Notes: generated from the letters alone by a model not told the origin. A DNA stretch of 64,000 nucleotides from Apostichopus japonicus (GCF_037975245.1 NC_092562.1:31374554-31438553), one strand, 5' to 3'. Positions 1 to 13,457 are shown, numbered from the stretch's first letter. Program-made: numbers and translations.

Positions 1-125
1 ATTTTCACACTGTATCTCAAAACAACAGATATGGACAGTTTTACTTGTCAATGATAGGTTGCTTTATAAGAAATGGAGAGGAAATCGACCTCCTTTAACA
101 CATTGCTAATGATAGAATTACTTAC

Positions 126-3100
126 ACCATGGTTGGAGATGTTTGGCCATTTGTACCCATCAAGGTCACGTAGAGGTCACCAACAGCGTCATCAGTAAAG
201 AAGTTTGGATCATCAAAGTAAATGTGTACTCTATGCTGGTAAGCTGCAAGGAGATTGATCAAACATTGTAGAGAACTTCTGCGAAATTACATTTGAAGGG
301 TAGTGAGACATGTAAACTCAAAATGGTTTTTTTTTATTGTCGAACAAAACTGCATTGATATTTAAAATGTCCCAACAAAGCGGACATCTTCTAATAACAT
401 TTTGCTTCATTTCTCGAAGGATAAAAAAAAGTCATATTTGACATAAAGAAAGGCACTATTCATAACGAAAATGGACACTTTTACCTTGTGAAGAATAAGA
501 TTTTCACAAAACTAGATGAACGCCCCACCCCTACCTCCTGTAAGGTTTCACCATCCCTGCTACATGGTAACCAAAAGTGAAGTCTATCCGGCAATGAAAC
601 CCTGTCCAACATAAATCCTGCGCCAATCTTCCAGCACCGAGACACCGTCAACAATAGGAAGGACGGTTTCTCAGAGAAAATCCCAAGTTCCTTAGATAAA
701 CATACCACAATATGGTGCGGCCGACAGGGTAGTACTGCCGTATGTTACACCTGTAGTGCTTCCCGATGGTTTGTTCAAGTCGGCATATAGTCCCATGTAT
801 GAGTCGCCGTTTCCGTCAAAGTGACCACCCGACTGGTAATAGTCGTAGTAAGTATTTCTGGTGTAGTAACTACTACTTGCATATCTGGCCTCAAAGGGGC
901 AACTATTGGCACTCAAGATGGACTCCGTGAAGTACTCATAAGATCGCAAATGGTTGCAGGCAACAAACTGGACTCCGGCTGGCATGAGAAACAAGAAAAA
1001 TAAGATGCAGTATCTGTTCTTACCGAAACTGTTAGTAAGTGTGTGAGGGGGTGGGGAGGCGAGATTTTTTTTTTCCCAGCGCGGTAAAGGCCATCATTTG
1101 CATACCTCGCTTCTCTTTGGCTGGGCTCCATATACATAAGATTCGTTACAATATCAACTAGCAGCTGATGCACTGAATCGCTCGTCACATACCACATTTC
1201 ACAAGGCCACTTTGCTACACTCAAATAAAAAGGAAAACAGTCTAGCAACAGAATGTACAATGGTACGCGTTTGAGTAGACTAAATTTATTTTTCAGTGTG
1301 TTATGCCACGGATGTGGAGGGTCTGTGGTTATGTATCGCACAATTCTGTTGCTGTAAGTTTAAAGAAGTTAAATCAAACCTAAACAGTTTAAAGATGATA
1401 CAAAACTGAATCACCTGAATAATATAAACGTAAGACAATTTCTGTGTTCAATAACTATAATCCACAGTGGCAGTGGTACTACACTAACATGCATGACTAA
1501 ATGCTAGGCCTATATCTTTCGCATTATATTATCTGAAAACGGTGCCAAAGGGTTATAATAAACCGTTTCAAAGGGTCATAATTTTGAAATTCAAATCATG
1601 TCTATGCTCAAAATTAAGAGTCCATCAGTTTAAAGTTTAAAGGCATCTCAAGTATACAGTCAACCAGAAACGGTCAAGCTGTCCAATGTTTCTAAGCAGT
1701 TTTGAAGCAACCAACTTGCGCCTGGTGCTTATCTGCGTACATTGCCATCGCTGTACTCTGTACAGCAAGTTCCACCATCACTTGTCAAAACTTACTTATT
1801 CGATTTGTTGGCTTTTCAGGTTTGGATCATCAACCTAAGACTAAGTAGTAAGTAATCATTACCTTCAAAGACGGACAGTCATCTACAATGAGACGTGTAC
1901 ACTCACAGTCCATGGTCGCAGTAATGTTTTACGAACTTATGGATGTAAATGTACACAAACAAGTTCGCGCAAAAGCAAAGAAAAAAACATTTTAACAATT
2001 TTTTAAACAAAGTTGTCTAAGACAGTCCCCAGTTCATACAGCTCGTGTTTGCGAATCACGATCCACTGCGTGCACGTGTATGTTCATGTACATACACACA
2101 CGCATAGCGGAAGCAAGAACCTCCCAATTCAGCATCAAAAGCCAATGAGAAGCGAGGTATGCAAACGATGGCCTTTACCGCGCTGGGAAAAAAATCTCTC
2201 GTGGTGGAGGGTAGAGAGGGCGTAGATCGACAACACACGTTGATCGCGTTAACAATGTCTCTAATTTTGGTTACACTATTTTGGTGCCAAAGAAGGTGAG
2301 TTGTCCCTTTTGTGATACTGCTTTGAAAGGCTGTGCTGTGCCACCGCAATGTACAGCAAGCATACGGAAGAACTTCATATTGCAAAGTAGATACAAAATT
2401 GATCCCTTTGAGTGAAGAGCAACGATACATTGCTGGTGTCTTTATCGACCATTTTAGTTTCTTTATTTGGCTGAAATTTAAGGGTAACCGCTAGGGAAAT
2501 ACTACGTAAAAGTCTACAAGAGGTGAGGCTGGGGGGGGGGGGATGTATTAATTTAAGGGTAATTGCTAGGGAAATACTACATAAAGGTCTACAAGAGGTG
2601 AGGCTGTGGGAGGGGGGGGGGGGGGGTTGGTGTATTAGTTTTCAACTCAACCAGACTAATGATCAAGATTGTTAACAATAATCGCTCAATGTCTTAATAC
2701 AATAAATTAAGCCTGCTTTCATCAATTTTCTTCAGAGAACGCCGTAAATATATTTAAAAAAATCCTTCTTGTCAAAGTTGCATGATAATTCCAAGAAAAT
2801 CTCGGAGATAAATGGTGCAGTTTTGCTGTATCTCTTAAGTTAAAGGATTGGTTCAGTTGTCGTACATGCTAATGTTATATGAAAGAGGACAATAAAAGAA
2901 ACACAATGGTGAAAAAACTGTTCAAATATCTTTTTCGGTTAAAGAGATATTCAAGTGTAAAGTTTTATCAGATTGTGTAGAAACTGCTGAAATCTGACTA
3001 GCTGTGATGTCACATTCTCACATTCCTGAAAAGTCTTTGTTTTTTTCTCTAAATATTTTTGTGAGATTTCATGACTTTATACCAAATGTCAGGAGATCTC

Positions 3101-6100
3101 ATATTTGTCAAAGGAAGTATTTGAGATTAAACATCTGAAGAATTTTTGAATATTATTTTCAAATGTGTCAAAAAATGTAAATAATTTTAATGAAATATAT
3201 TCACAAATGTTAAGGAAGTGAGGACTTGACATCACACCCTCACAGTAAGTCTTTCTACACCAGTCGTTTTCAAAGAAATTTTAATATCTTCAAAGTGTCA
3301 TATCTCCTTAACAGAGCATGCTATCATGGTAGTTTCTTCACTGTTCTTTTTGTCTTTTTGTGCTCTTTCATACAAAATAGACATGTCAAACACCTGAACC
3401 AATCCTTTAAGTTCGTGATTTTATTCAGATAACCAGTACTGTTAACTTTCTGTCCATGCATGAGTACTGTAGGTAATCTAACAGCATCGTGCTGGCTCCA
3501 CGTATATGGCAAGCCAAATGTCCAGTAAATCAAAAAACCCGGTTTGTCGGTTGATAATCCAGATCGATAATCTTGGATAGTCGCCGATAAATCTTGACTT
3601 TCAGTTGATAAACCAGGTTTATCGAAACTAATTCGATAAACCTCCGTTATCAAGTGAAAATCTTAGATTATTTGCAAATAGGTCTATGCCTTGCAAGTTT
3701 ATTTTTTCCGATGAAGCTGGATTATCGACCGAAAATCCTAGTTTATCGGCGATAATCCAGGATTGCCGACCGGTAAACCTGGATTATTAATCGATAAACA
3801 TGGATAAGCCACTGATTTCTTTCGATTTGTTTTCGATTTGTTTGTCGATTTATTGGGCATTTGGCTTGTCATGCACGAAGGCTTTCTCAGGCTGACTCTG
3901 GAGTTTTCATGAATGTCACTAATAAATACAGGAATCGCTTAAGATTAGATCATACACAGTATAGGCTACTAAATATACCACCGTGCTGGAACGTTACGGC
4001 AGGTGACGTTACATAATGCCTCGACTACACACGTGGTTACTTCAAGTTACTCTGAGGTTGAACTAATGTACATGCGGCGAACATTAAGATAAATACAGTG
4101 TACCAGTAGGCCCTACCATCGGAAATAACTATTGAAGAAACAGCAATAACACTGTTAACGGTACTTTTCAAAATAATGATAATAGGAAAGAGCCTCCTGT
4201 GGCCCGACAGAAACATGATATCTCCATTCACAATTCGAACCATGAAACTTTTATTTTATTATATTTCTTACCATCCCAGAGACTTCCATCGTCGAAGATT
4301 ATCCTCTCAAGAAGACCTGCGTCACATCCGGGCTGTTGTCGGCCGCCATTGACGTAGAAGTCCACGTGACCAACAGGTTGAAGAATGCCGAGACCTACGG
4401 TGGAGAGATTGCATACATGGAATTATATGAAGTAAAATAACATCCTATAAACTTCTCAATACAATTTCCTGCTGCAGAAAGGATATCTTTGTGAATGATA
4501 CCTGATATCCCCTAAAGGAATCTCGATAGTATAGGAACGTGCATATCCCAGACCAGTGACGTGGACAACGAGATCGGGCCCCTGGAGATCATTGTTCCCT
4601 TGCTGAAGCGCCCTCTCTGAACCCCTTACGTCTGGCCTGCCACAACTCGTGCGTGAATATAGCACTGGCACATGTATACCATAAACAAGTTATTAGAGCA
4701 GCGCCTTCAAATTGTTACGCAATTGACAGGAAAAGAACGTAATTTACAAATGTCTTGGCAATAACAATCCTTGAGCCTGTTTGTATATTACATTTGTTTC
4801 AAGAGTATAAACCGTATATGAATCCATGGCTTGGAATGTACCATACATCCTGCTCCGAACTTGCTTATCAATTTATGCAACGGATTAGTCTAATCGAACA
4901 GGCCTATCTGATTTTCTTTTTTACAAATATTTTTTTTTCTTCTCCCAATCAAAACCTTCCGTCTGCCCATTAATTCCATCATTTCTTCACCTGCGATATG
5001 CAGTTTTTCCAATCAGCCCCCCGAAAAACCCGACGACTGTATTTGATATTTGTTAACATTTTCAGTAATCCATGGCTGTGTTGCAATCACGCCTACAAGA
5101 GTGGGCGGGTTGGATCGATGGATCGAAGTTTTTAAAAGTGTCACACATAATATTCAAAACATCATTTTAGCTTGGTACTATCTAACAAAATTCCTTAAAT
5201 AAATGAGATTCACCAATTGTTAATTTTTTTTCTTTGATTTTTTTTTGGTATTCTTACCAATGGTGTAGATGGGGTCAGTATCGGTGTGAATTGCATCAAC
5301 AAACATGGCGTCTGTGGGATCCAGTCGAACCACTAGATCTGTATCTTCAAAGTAAGGTCCAGCAGGGTCCATACCTTTAATGTAAAACAACATATAAAAG
5401 CATTAAATATATAATTTATATCTGATTTTACCGGAAACATGTAGAGTACGATGACTCGCTGCTAACTATGACCCTAGATAAGGTGGAAAGACCAAAAGTT
5501 GAACGAATACTTTGAAGCATTTACAACTCGTGAACGGCCACCTTGAAAACATTTTCCATTAAGATAAATTTATTCGTCAGGCTGTGAAATATGTGTCCCG
5601 CCTCGAATCAGGAAGTATATATGAGAGCTAGAAATTCCTCCATACAATAATATACTTATATGAAACACGTTTTTAATGCTGTTTCATCACCTTTATTGCA
5701 TCAACTAGAACAGTTCTTACAGGCCCGCAAACAGGTATCATGCGGTCCGCGGAAAATTTCAAATCCTGCCCAAGAAAAAGGAAATCGGACCACACTCTTG
5801 CACTGATTGAGCATGCGGGGTCTTTAAGGCCTTGCGCATGTACACTCGATAAGTGGCCTATACCCGGCACACTGTTCAATCTAGATGCTGTGATATTTAG
5901 CCTCTCTCTGTATCGTTCATCCAGCCAAAGGTTCTCTCTAGCTCGAAGAGGAAATTTAATGACTTTACTAGAGCAATATAAAATGTTACGGTTGTTATGC
6001 TAATGAAGCATATCGGGATCCAGCGTGCTTTAGATGTCCTTTCACTTTTGATCTAAGCGAGTATATATACTAGTATATTTCTGAATTGTTGAATTTCCGT

Positions 6101-6669
6101 ACATTATCAGTTTTTTTACCCCCATTTCTGAAGTCCCACCTGTAATTCTGCCAAGGTTGTTTTGCCTCTCTCCAGCATATCCAGATACGTGGGCACCGAG
6201 ACTGTGGCCAATGATATGCCACGTCTGTGGGTCAGCCACCGAGGTTCCTGGGTATACTCCCTGGAAGATTTAAGGATTCACTTCCGTTATCAATGCAATC
6301 ATTTTCATTTTCTTTCAAATGAAGCACTGCTTGTTCAAGCATCAATGCTTTGAGTTACAGTATATGTGACGTTTCTAGGTCATCAGGTCATTGTCAGCAA
6401 CTCTACCCATGGAGGTAAAACAGACCTCCATGCTCTACCTTACATAATCAATATGAAATTAGCTTAATTAACCCACCGAAAAATAGAATAGCGCATGCGC
6501 ATATGTGTCATCGGTGATGTCATCTCATGAACTCAGGTAATGATATTATGGTGACACAATGTCAAAGGTCACTGGAGTATAAAAGTCCACACAGGTAATA
6601 GCAATATGGTGTGAACGAAAACATCGATATTAATTCAGCTCTTCCATTTAGATATTGGAGATATCTAAA

Positions 6670-6724
<55 letters not shown>

Positions 6725-9700
6725 GTGGAGACCCCATAGCGAGACCCCGCATAGAGAGACCCCATAGAGACCCACAGCTCCTCTTGGTACTGAAACCCCA
6801 GAGCAATGGAGATCAGTACAACTTGACTATAGTCTTAAAGTAAGGTTCCGTACAAAATGTTGAATCGAAAATCGAGATGTGGTAAAGTTTCCAGCTTACT
6901 TTGCTGAAAATTTTGTGCACGGTTTATTATAACGGAAAACAATGTCCGGGCGATGAAATGTTGGTGCTAAGGTTCGAATCGAATTATTAATCACTCGCCG
7001 CCGGAGAATATTTCTATTTGGTAGACACATCTATAGAAAGGTATCTTAGGTTGATTAATAACAATAGTTTGAGGAATACTCTATAGGTTTGGTGAAATTA
7101 CCGACAAAAGAGTTCATCGAAGCTTTAACGAAAAAATCACTTAGACAGCAACAAGTTATACCACTCAACCGATAAACATTTCACATATAACCAGTGTTTA
7201 CAGAGCATAATGTCCTAACTTTTTACGTCAGGTTTAAGATAATATTTAGATATATAAGTTGTAGTTGCATGGTGATAGCGGGGAGGTGGGGGTGTGGGAG
7301 GTATAGTAGATTGTGGTGGTGGTGGTTCGGTCTTTGATAGCGATCATTAGAAGTTTACAAGAATAAGACTGAGAATGTTACCCTCTGGGTTCTTTGATGG
7401 GATCTATCATCCGTTCTCTGTGTCTATAAACTGTTTGTCAGTTGACGCTCTTACCCTGATTTTGTCCATGAGGAGAGAGATTTCAGCTCCCACGATTCTG
7501 GTGTTAGATGTGGAGACCCCATAGAGGCCCACAGCTCCCTTGGACCAGTTGACTCTGATGACATTGTAGCTACCCTGTTGTAGGAAGGCCTCCATCATCA
7601 ATCTCATCCAGTCGACATAGCCATTCTCTGTATATCCGTGAACAATCACCTTGGTAGGGAGGGATGGGTTCAGGTTAGAGGCAGAAATAGTGGACGTGTC
7701 GTAGGTAGACAGTGAGTCATATGCAGATGGATTAGAGGGCGTGTTCAAGAGAAAGGTGGTTCCTACATCGGCACGACTCTGAGGAAGGTAGCTGATTGGA
7801 CGATCGGGCAGGTCACGGAATGGAGGCTCGTTTGAAAAGCATCCAATCTCGTCGTAGCAGACGGTGTCAGCATCTGATTAAAATGATGAGACAAAATGAC
7901 GTCGCTGATTACAGAAATAGAGTCAAATTAAGGAACAGTCAAGTGAGTAATGAGAGAGATTAGAAAGATGAACTGGATCCAGCTTAAGTTATGGAGAATT
8001 ATGAATAACGCCATCTATAAACACCTCTGATCGAGCAAAGAATTCAATAATGCATTGCTATTAGGTATGACGTTAATGCACTGGGACATAATCTCATGAT
8101 TAGGGAACAGATACGCCTATTTAAGGCAAAGAGAATTACAAGAATAACGGTTTCTTAAATTTGACATATTCACCCAATTATCATGTGTCCACATAGTTGC
8201 ATATAGAAAGGAACATTACTCAACTTTCTAAGTTCTTCACATGTATGTATTTTATTGAGAACTTTCGAATTGTTCTGAAAGTCTAACGTACAGCGTTGAA
8301 TTAAGTCAAATTAAAATGAGAGAGACTGTATACCGTCTGCATGATCCAACGGGTTCACATAGCTAACAGAGAGATTGTTTACGCGATAGGGGATTTATGG
8401 CTGTCATATACAGCAATGATACCAAACATATTGAATCTGGGAAAGAGAGGAACAGCTTAAGTAGTTTACACATCTACAACAAGATACCACTGGCGAATCC
8501 AAGTTTTGTGTTGGGCGATGGGACAGCAGTATGTGGGGGCGGTAACTATAGAATCCGATTGAATGATAATAATAATAATAATAATAATAATGTGGATTTA
8601 TACAGCGCACAAATCCGCCTTAAGTTAACAAGGCGTTCAAGGCGCAAAGACATTATATTACCCCTGGTCAATGATAACCTGTCCCAGAGACAATCCCTCC
8701 AGTCGGCAGCAGTTATATACTGCGCCCAATGACAAGTTACCTCACAGGTACCCATTTAACCCCTGGGTGGAGAGAGGCAAGTGAGATAAAGCATCTTGCC
8801 CAAGGACACAACGTAATGAACTAGGCAGGAATCGAACCAGCAATCCTTGGATCACGAGTCCGACGCCTTAGCCAATTGGCCACCACGCTCTAAATGCCAC
8901 GCTTGATAGGCCTATGTTAATATAGTTAGACCGGTTTTATTTTAAGTACTGAATAATTACCTACGGCGTGCGTAATGAGCCTTGTAGTATCGATAATAAC
9001 GTTTAGCCTAAACTAAACCTTGCGGAAAGGCGGATGACGCAAAATTATAGACCAGGTAAGATGATCAGTCGAGAATTTTCTGACCATATGCCTTTCTCAT
9101 GCATTATATATTTTGTATTTTCTGCCGCGGAAGTGTGGGGGAGGGGTGGTCAGGGGGCTGGGGTACATAGAGACAGACATATCGTCAACATAACAGACAA
9201 GCGAGAAACGAATGTAGGAGCGTGTCATATTTTTGGCTTAAATTTTAAAAAGAAATAACCATATCATAAGGCATAAATGATCAGTGAATAGCATGACAAA
9301 GCAACTCTTTGCATTAATAATCCTAACATTTTCCATACTTTTTTTCCTTCAGTAATAACTAAAATGACTCTAATGAAGCTTCGAACTGCACTGTAGTATC
9401 GCATAGTAGAATATAAAATAAATAAATATCTAGAGTTATTTGTCTTCAATTCGTTTGCAAAAGAAGAAGCCATTTTGGATGTTGTTGCATATACTCACTC
9501 GCTTTTGACATATATAAAAATGATAGTAAAAATAAAATAAAATTGTTAGCAAACTGCTTATCCACTATAGAGCCTGTGTAAGAGAATGTGTAAGTTAGTT
9601 AAAGTAAGTTGGCCTGACGTTTCGATCCTAGCAGGATCTTCTTCAAAGGCTAAATGTATATGTAAAAATTGTATACGAAATATATCGACGTACGTAAAAC

Positions 9701-10027
9701 AAGGAATCAATTATTTCTAACGTTCTTGTGGTGAAATAATTTTTAAGGATATTTCGTTGACTTTAATTTTATTGCCATTTTCTTTTAAATAATATTCTGT
9801 TAGGTTTGATTTAATTATGAAATGCAAGCAGATGTTTTAAGTTGAGAGTTGTCAAGTAGTTGTTTTGGTTTGGCCATAAATTTTACATTAATTATAGCGT
9901 AATTATGGAACTTATCAAAACCAAGATATTATTATTGATTCCATTAGAAGGCAGTGTATTAAATGTAATTAATATTATACTTACAAACTGCTAACAGAAT
10001 ACTGCTGAGTACTATAAGACTTCTCAT
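126..10027 (-). CDS. Pancreatic-lipase-like triacylglycerol lipase, copy 1 (3' end outside window)
   Basis: Secreted lipase of the pancreatic lipase family (alpha/beta hydrolase plus C-terminal PLAT domain), expected to hydrolyse acylglycerols outside the cell. Coding exons in transcript order: 9985-10027, 7455-7873, 6140-6260, 5258-5374, 4272-4394, 706-978, 126-243; about 404 residues are visible. Exon 1 is a signal peptide ([14 protein letters not shown]). Visible landmarks are VCYDEIGCF near the mature N-terminus, the nucleophile elbow GHSLG (Ser174), Asp197 in [16 protein letters not shown], a full-length lid between two Cys, and His284 in [11 protein letters not shown]. The triad order and spacing match the family. 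Exon 7 opens the PLAT domain; the last two exons, by analogy with the paralogue at 14721-23046, lie beyond position 1. Splice phases are 1,0,1,1,1,1,2 and every join is GT-AG. Which lipid it prefers (triglyceride, galactolipid or phospholipid) cannot be told. Introns hold TIR elements, a SINE and an echo of exon 2. Confidence 0.9.
1060..2200. mobile_element. TIR element (MITE-like) in lipase 1 intron 5
   Basis: The stretch at about 1060-1121 is repeated, inverted, at about 2141-2199. Both ends read inward as a run of T, CCCAGCGCGGTAAAGGCCAT and then TTTGCATACCTCGCTTCTC, with only a few mismatches over about 60 bp. The interior has no long open frame, so this looks like a non-autonomous DNA transposon. 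Both ends are G-rich outside the T run, and no target duplication is clear. Confidence 0.7.
2475..2638. repeat. Two-copy tandem repeat ending in poly-G
   Basis: Two direct copies of a roughly 75-90 bp unit (AATTTAAGGGTAA, then CTAGGGAAATACTAC, then a long G run). The G runs differ in length. It lies in lipase 1 intron 5. Confidence 0.75.
3507..3871. mobile_element. MITE-like element packed with GATAA/TTATC palindromes
   Basis: The ends are inverted copies of about 25 bp: TGGCAAGCCAAATG at 3507 on the left, and TGACAAGCCAAATG read inward from 3871 on the right, each followed closely by TAAATC. The roughly 310-bp interior is almost entirely short degenerate units of the type TTATCG-ATAATCC-GG in both orientations, so it can fold extensively. 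There is no coding capacity. A 4-bp CACG lies outside both ends, but the target duplication is not secure. Confidence 0.7.
6676..6722. repeat. (TA)n(GA)n microsatellite
   Basis: About 24 bp of TA dinucleotides run directly into about 22 bp of GA dinucleotides, next to the exon-2-like fragment at 6725. Confidence 0.9.
6725..6787 (-). repeat. Echo of lipase 1 exon 2 inside intron 2
   Basis: The sequence GTGGAGACCCCATAG, followed after an internal expansion by CCCACAGCTCC and CTTGG, repeats the coding segment of lipase 1 exon 2 at 7510-7543. The copy is expanded by a repeated GAGACCCC(GC)ATAG. It carries no splice sites and is too short to encode anything. It probably arose by a local duplication or gene-conversion event. 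Confidence 0.55.
8566..8891 (-). mobile_element. tRNA-derived SINE with (ATT)n tail
   Basis: Read on the minus strand from 8891, the element opens GAGCGTGGTGGCCAATTGGC (tRNA A-box-like), then carries GGTTCGATTCC (B box). A unique body follows, and it ends in GCGCTGTATAAAT followed by about nine ATT units at 8566-8592. This is the layout of a tRNA-derived SINE with a LINE-type 3' tail. It sits in lipase 1 intron 1. Confidence 0.8.
9600..9655 (-). repeat. Dispersed hairpin motif, copy 1
   Basis: Minus-strand reading gives GCCTTTGAAGAAGATCCTGC, then TAGGATCGAAACGT and AGGCCAACTTACTT. It contains the perfect stem GATCCT/AGGATC, and an outer GCCT/AGGC pairing is possible. A second copy in the opposite orientation lies at about 24180-24236. 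It looks like the remnant of a dispersed repeat family. Confidence 0.6.
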
Positions 10028-10073
10028 CTTGGTTCCTGTTTCTTCCAAAGTGAAATAACCACCTGTTGGTTCT

Positions 10074-10084
10074 ATCTTTAATAG
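10074..10084 (-). promoter_or_regulatory. Possible TATA-like box of lipase 1
   Basis: TATTAAAGA on the minus strand lies about 50 bases before the signal-peptide ATG. Position and composition suit a TATA-like element, but nothing else confirms it. Confidence 0.3.
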
Positions 10085-12052
10085 TCTATCAACAACTCGA
10101 TCAGACTGTTAACCCTATTAATAATTACATCTTTCATAATTAATCAGTGACGTAGAATAACCGACGTATGTGTGATGACGTCACCTGCTGTACCGTCGAC
10201 AACAACTTGGCCAGCTTTCAACAAATGAATTTGTCTAAAATGACTCTCGGAAAACTGGGTGTATAGAACAGTTGCTTAAGATAACCTGTGACAGCATCTG
10301 AAAGTCGTTTTACATTGTATCGCGTTTTGTTTTATGGATCATTCATATATATAGTTTGACAAGGTTTGGATATACCAGGGCTTTGTTTGACCCACATTCC
10401 CCCCCCCCACTTTCATTCCCCATCACCCACCACCCCTCCCAACTCCTATATGGATCCCCCATCACAGAATTCTCTTAATTCCTCCCCTCCATTACTTTGA
10501 TAATACTGCGAAAGATGGTGTTCTTAAACGTCAAACATAGTACGTCCCCGCCAGTCAAGGTGATACTACAGTATTTAAACTGCAGTTGTACGATATTTCA
10601 GTAAGACAAACAAACTTATCAACGTAGTGTGTGATAATTGTTGAGATTATATGTGAAGTTCAGATGCTATGAGGGGAAGGGAGAGAGGAAGAGAGAGGAA
10701 GACTTAGCCCGAACTCGGCGCTGAGTGGCGTATAACGAGGATGTAGAAATGGTGAAAACCGATATGGTCCCTATAAGAAGATCATATAATAACCAGGCAA
10801 AGAAACTAACTGGAGAATGTTGTCAAGAAGAGAAAATATATGTATGCATTGGGAGTAACGAGTCAGTAAAATGTTGTACATATCGCAATGTAACAGTAGA
10901 GACATGTAAGGTGTTTATAAGTTAATTCCTTTCCCTCACCTGGGGATTAACGATGAGCCTGGATCTGCATTAGCTAGCTAATGAACGATGGCGTAATACA
11001 TCTGACAACACACTAAATAGTGTCCTAACTGTAAATGTTCCATGCCAGTCAGCATCTGACCACTTTTTCAAATAATGAGGGAGCGAAGACGATACTACCA
11101 TTTAACATCACTGCATTGCGTATAGTAGGGTGAATGAAGTTGCCATGGAAACCTTGGAAAAACGGAATCTAATTCCAAACCAGAAATACAAATCTAGGGA
11201 AGATTTTTTTGAAATAATGGTCTTTTGGACAGAGAACCTAACGGTTGCAGGGCGTACACTGTAACAGTTACATTATGGCTTCACCAATAAACAGCCACAG
11301 TTCATTACACTTTGAAACACTTTCGACATGGTATACTTCTCAAAGTCAAACTAGAGATATTATCTTATGTTAAACACATGTAACATAATCTGGTGTTTAA
11401 CACAGACCGGTACACGCCTATCAGTTGCCTTTTAGTTACCTTTTCCTTACCTTTGACTAAAAATATCAATGTAAATGCTGACAATCTTAGTTGAAGTTCC
11501 CGTGGGAACGGACACATGTAGTGGAACTCTTATTTGTATACGTTAGACGAAAATAAACAGCTTTAAAAAGTAGGGCTATTTTAACTGCCATGTGTACGTG
11601 ACTTTATTACGCATGCCCAGAAGACAGAAGGTACCGTTAGCGAGCATCGATAAAGTCCTCAGCTAGATAACTAAAGAGATGCTTTATATCTTTCTTTCTT
11701 CCATTAATTTCGTTCACCTGTTTGTTTAAACAGAGACTGTAAGAAGCTTCATTGTATTACTAAGTCAATAACTAAGGGATATGTCGTCATGGCCAGCTAG
11801 TGTGTATCCATAACATTATGTACGTGATATTTGTTTCAAAGCTTCCGAAGATTGGTAAGGGAAATTTTAAGTTTAAAAAAAAATAATTTATTGATATAAT
11901 TTACTGGACTCAGGCCTGACGAGATGAATAAGGGGCAAGGCACCGGTCAAGTAGAGGGAAGAGCAATCATAAGGGACGAAGAATAATGCATTCTGGTTTA
12001 CATAATGTAGTGAAGGGAAAATTAAGACCTCAAAGCAACACGAAAAGAAAAG

Positions 12053-12772
12053 GGCGGGCGGGCGGGGAATATTTTTTTCCCAAACTGAACTGACACTGAA
12101 ATTATTTCCTCGATTCTGATTGGCTCTCAGCGAGCGCGTGATATACAGTATTCAACATGGATCCCTCCATACTCTGTCGATATCAGTATGATCAACACGG
12201 ACAAATTCAAGATATTCACAGTAGCAACTTTCCAGAACTTGTGGTAGGCATATATGAACGAAAGTATATAGTGTTCTTAACACAATGAAGAAACTATTCC
12301 CATCTACTGCATCCATTATAGGCAGTCATCGATCGTTTGTTTACTCGCTTGACCCCGCTCTACACAACACATGTAATGTAGCCTATTGTACTGTGTATAG
12401 TATACAACACAACAAAACACAGTGCATTTGTAATTGTATACATGTAGCCGATGTACATATGTATGAGGTGTTTGTGTACATTCGGAGTTGCGATACTTTT
12501 AGTTTTATAATCATAAATTCAAAATGTATTCAGTCAATGAATCATGATAGGCCTAGTCGAATAAACAGTGGCCATGAAGACGGCGAGCGAGTGTGTGCCA
12601 TGCAGCCAGTGAGTGTACTCAAAAAAGGCATTTGTCGATATGTCTGTGTCCTTTGACTTGTTAACTAGTTGTATAAAGCCTTATAACCTATACGTACGGA
12701 AACCTATTGGCTCGCTTAGGAAATAATTTCAGCGTCAGTTCAGTTTGGGAAAAAAATATTCGCGGGCGGGCG
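12053..12772 (+). mobile_element. TIR element A, left half of a 1.4-kb palindrome
   Basis: About 720 bp, with ends that read inward as GGGCGG, ATATTTTTTTCCCAAACTG and AACTGACACTGAAATTATTT. The two termini are inverted copies of each other over about 65 bp. The interior has no convincing coding sequence. Its inverted sister abuts it at 12773. Confidence 0.75.
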
Positions 12773-13457
12773 GGGGGCGAATATTTTTTTCCCAAACTGA
12801 ACTGACACTGAAATTATTTCCTCGATTCTGATTGGCTCTAAGCGAGCCAATAGGTTTCCGTACGTATAGGTTATAAGGCTTTATACAACTAGTTAACATG
12901 TAAAAAGACACAGACATATCGTCAAATGCCTTTTAGAGCAGAGAAACCTGTCTGTTCAAAACAATCTGTTCAACTCGGCTGCGCCTCGTTGAATGGAGCA
13001 TTCCATCTTTCAGCTCATGAAATATTTGCACTATTGCACTCATAACCATTCATTATTTGTATAATATACTATACACAGTACAACCAGGGAGTTGCTCCTG
13101 GTGCAACAGGCTATATTACATGTGTTGTGCAGAGCGGAGTCAAGCGAGTAAACAAACGATCGAGGACTGCATGCCTATATTGGGCGCAGTAGTTGGAAAT
13201 AGTTGCTTCATTGTGTTAAGAACACTATATACTTTCGTTCATATATACCTACCAAAAGTTCTGGAAAGTTGCTACTGTGAATATCTTGAATTTGTTCGTG
13301 TTGATCATACTGATGTCGATAGAGTATGGAGGGCTCAATGTTGAATACAAAATTATATCACGTGCTCGCTGAGAGCCAATCAGAATCGAGGAAATAATTT
13401 CAGTGTCAGTTCAGTTTGGGAAAAAAATATTCGCGGGCGGGGGGGGGGGGGGGGGGG
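12773..13457 (-). mobile_element. TIR element B, right half of the palindrome
   Basis: Same family as element A but inverted. Sequence near 13060-13457 is the reverse complement of about 12053-12420, and 12773-12935 is the reverse complement of about 12615-12771. The two innermost segments (about 200 bp in A, 130 bp in B) do not match. A (G)n tract of variable length closes the right end. Confidence 0.75.
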
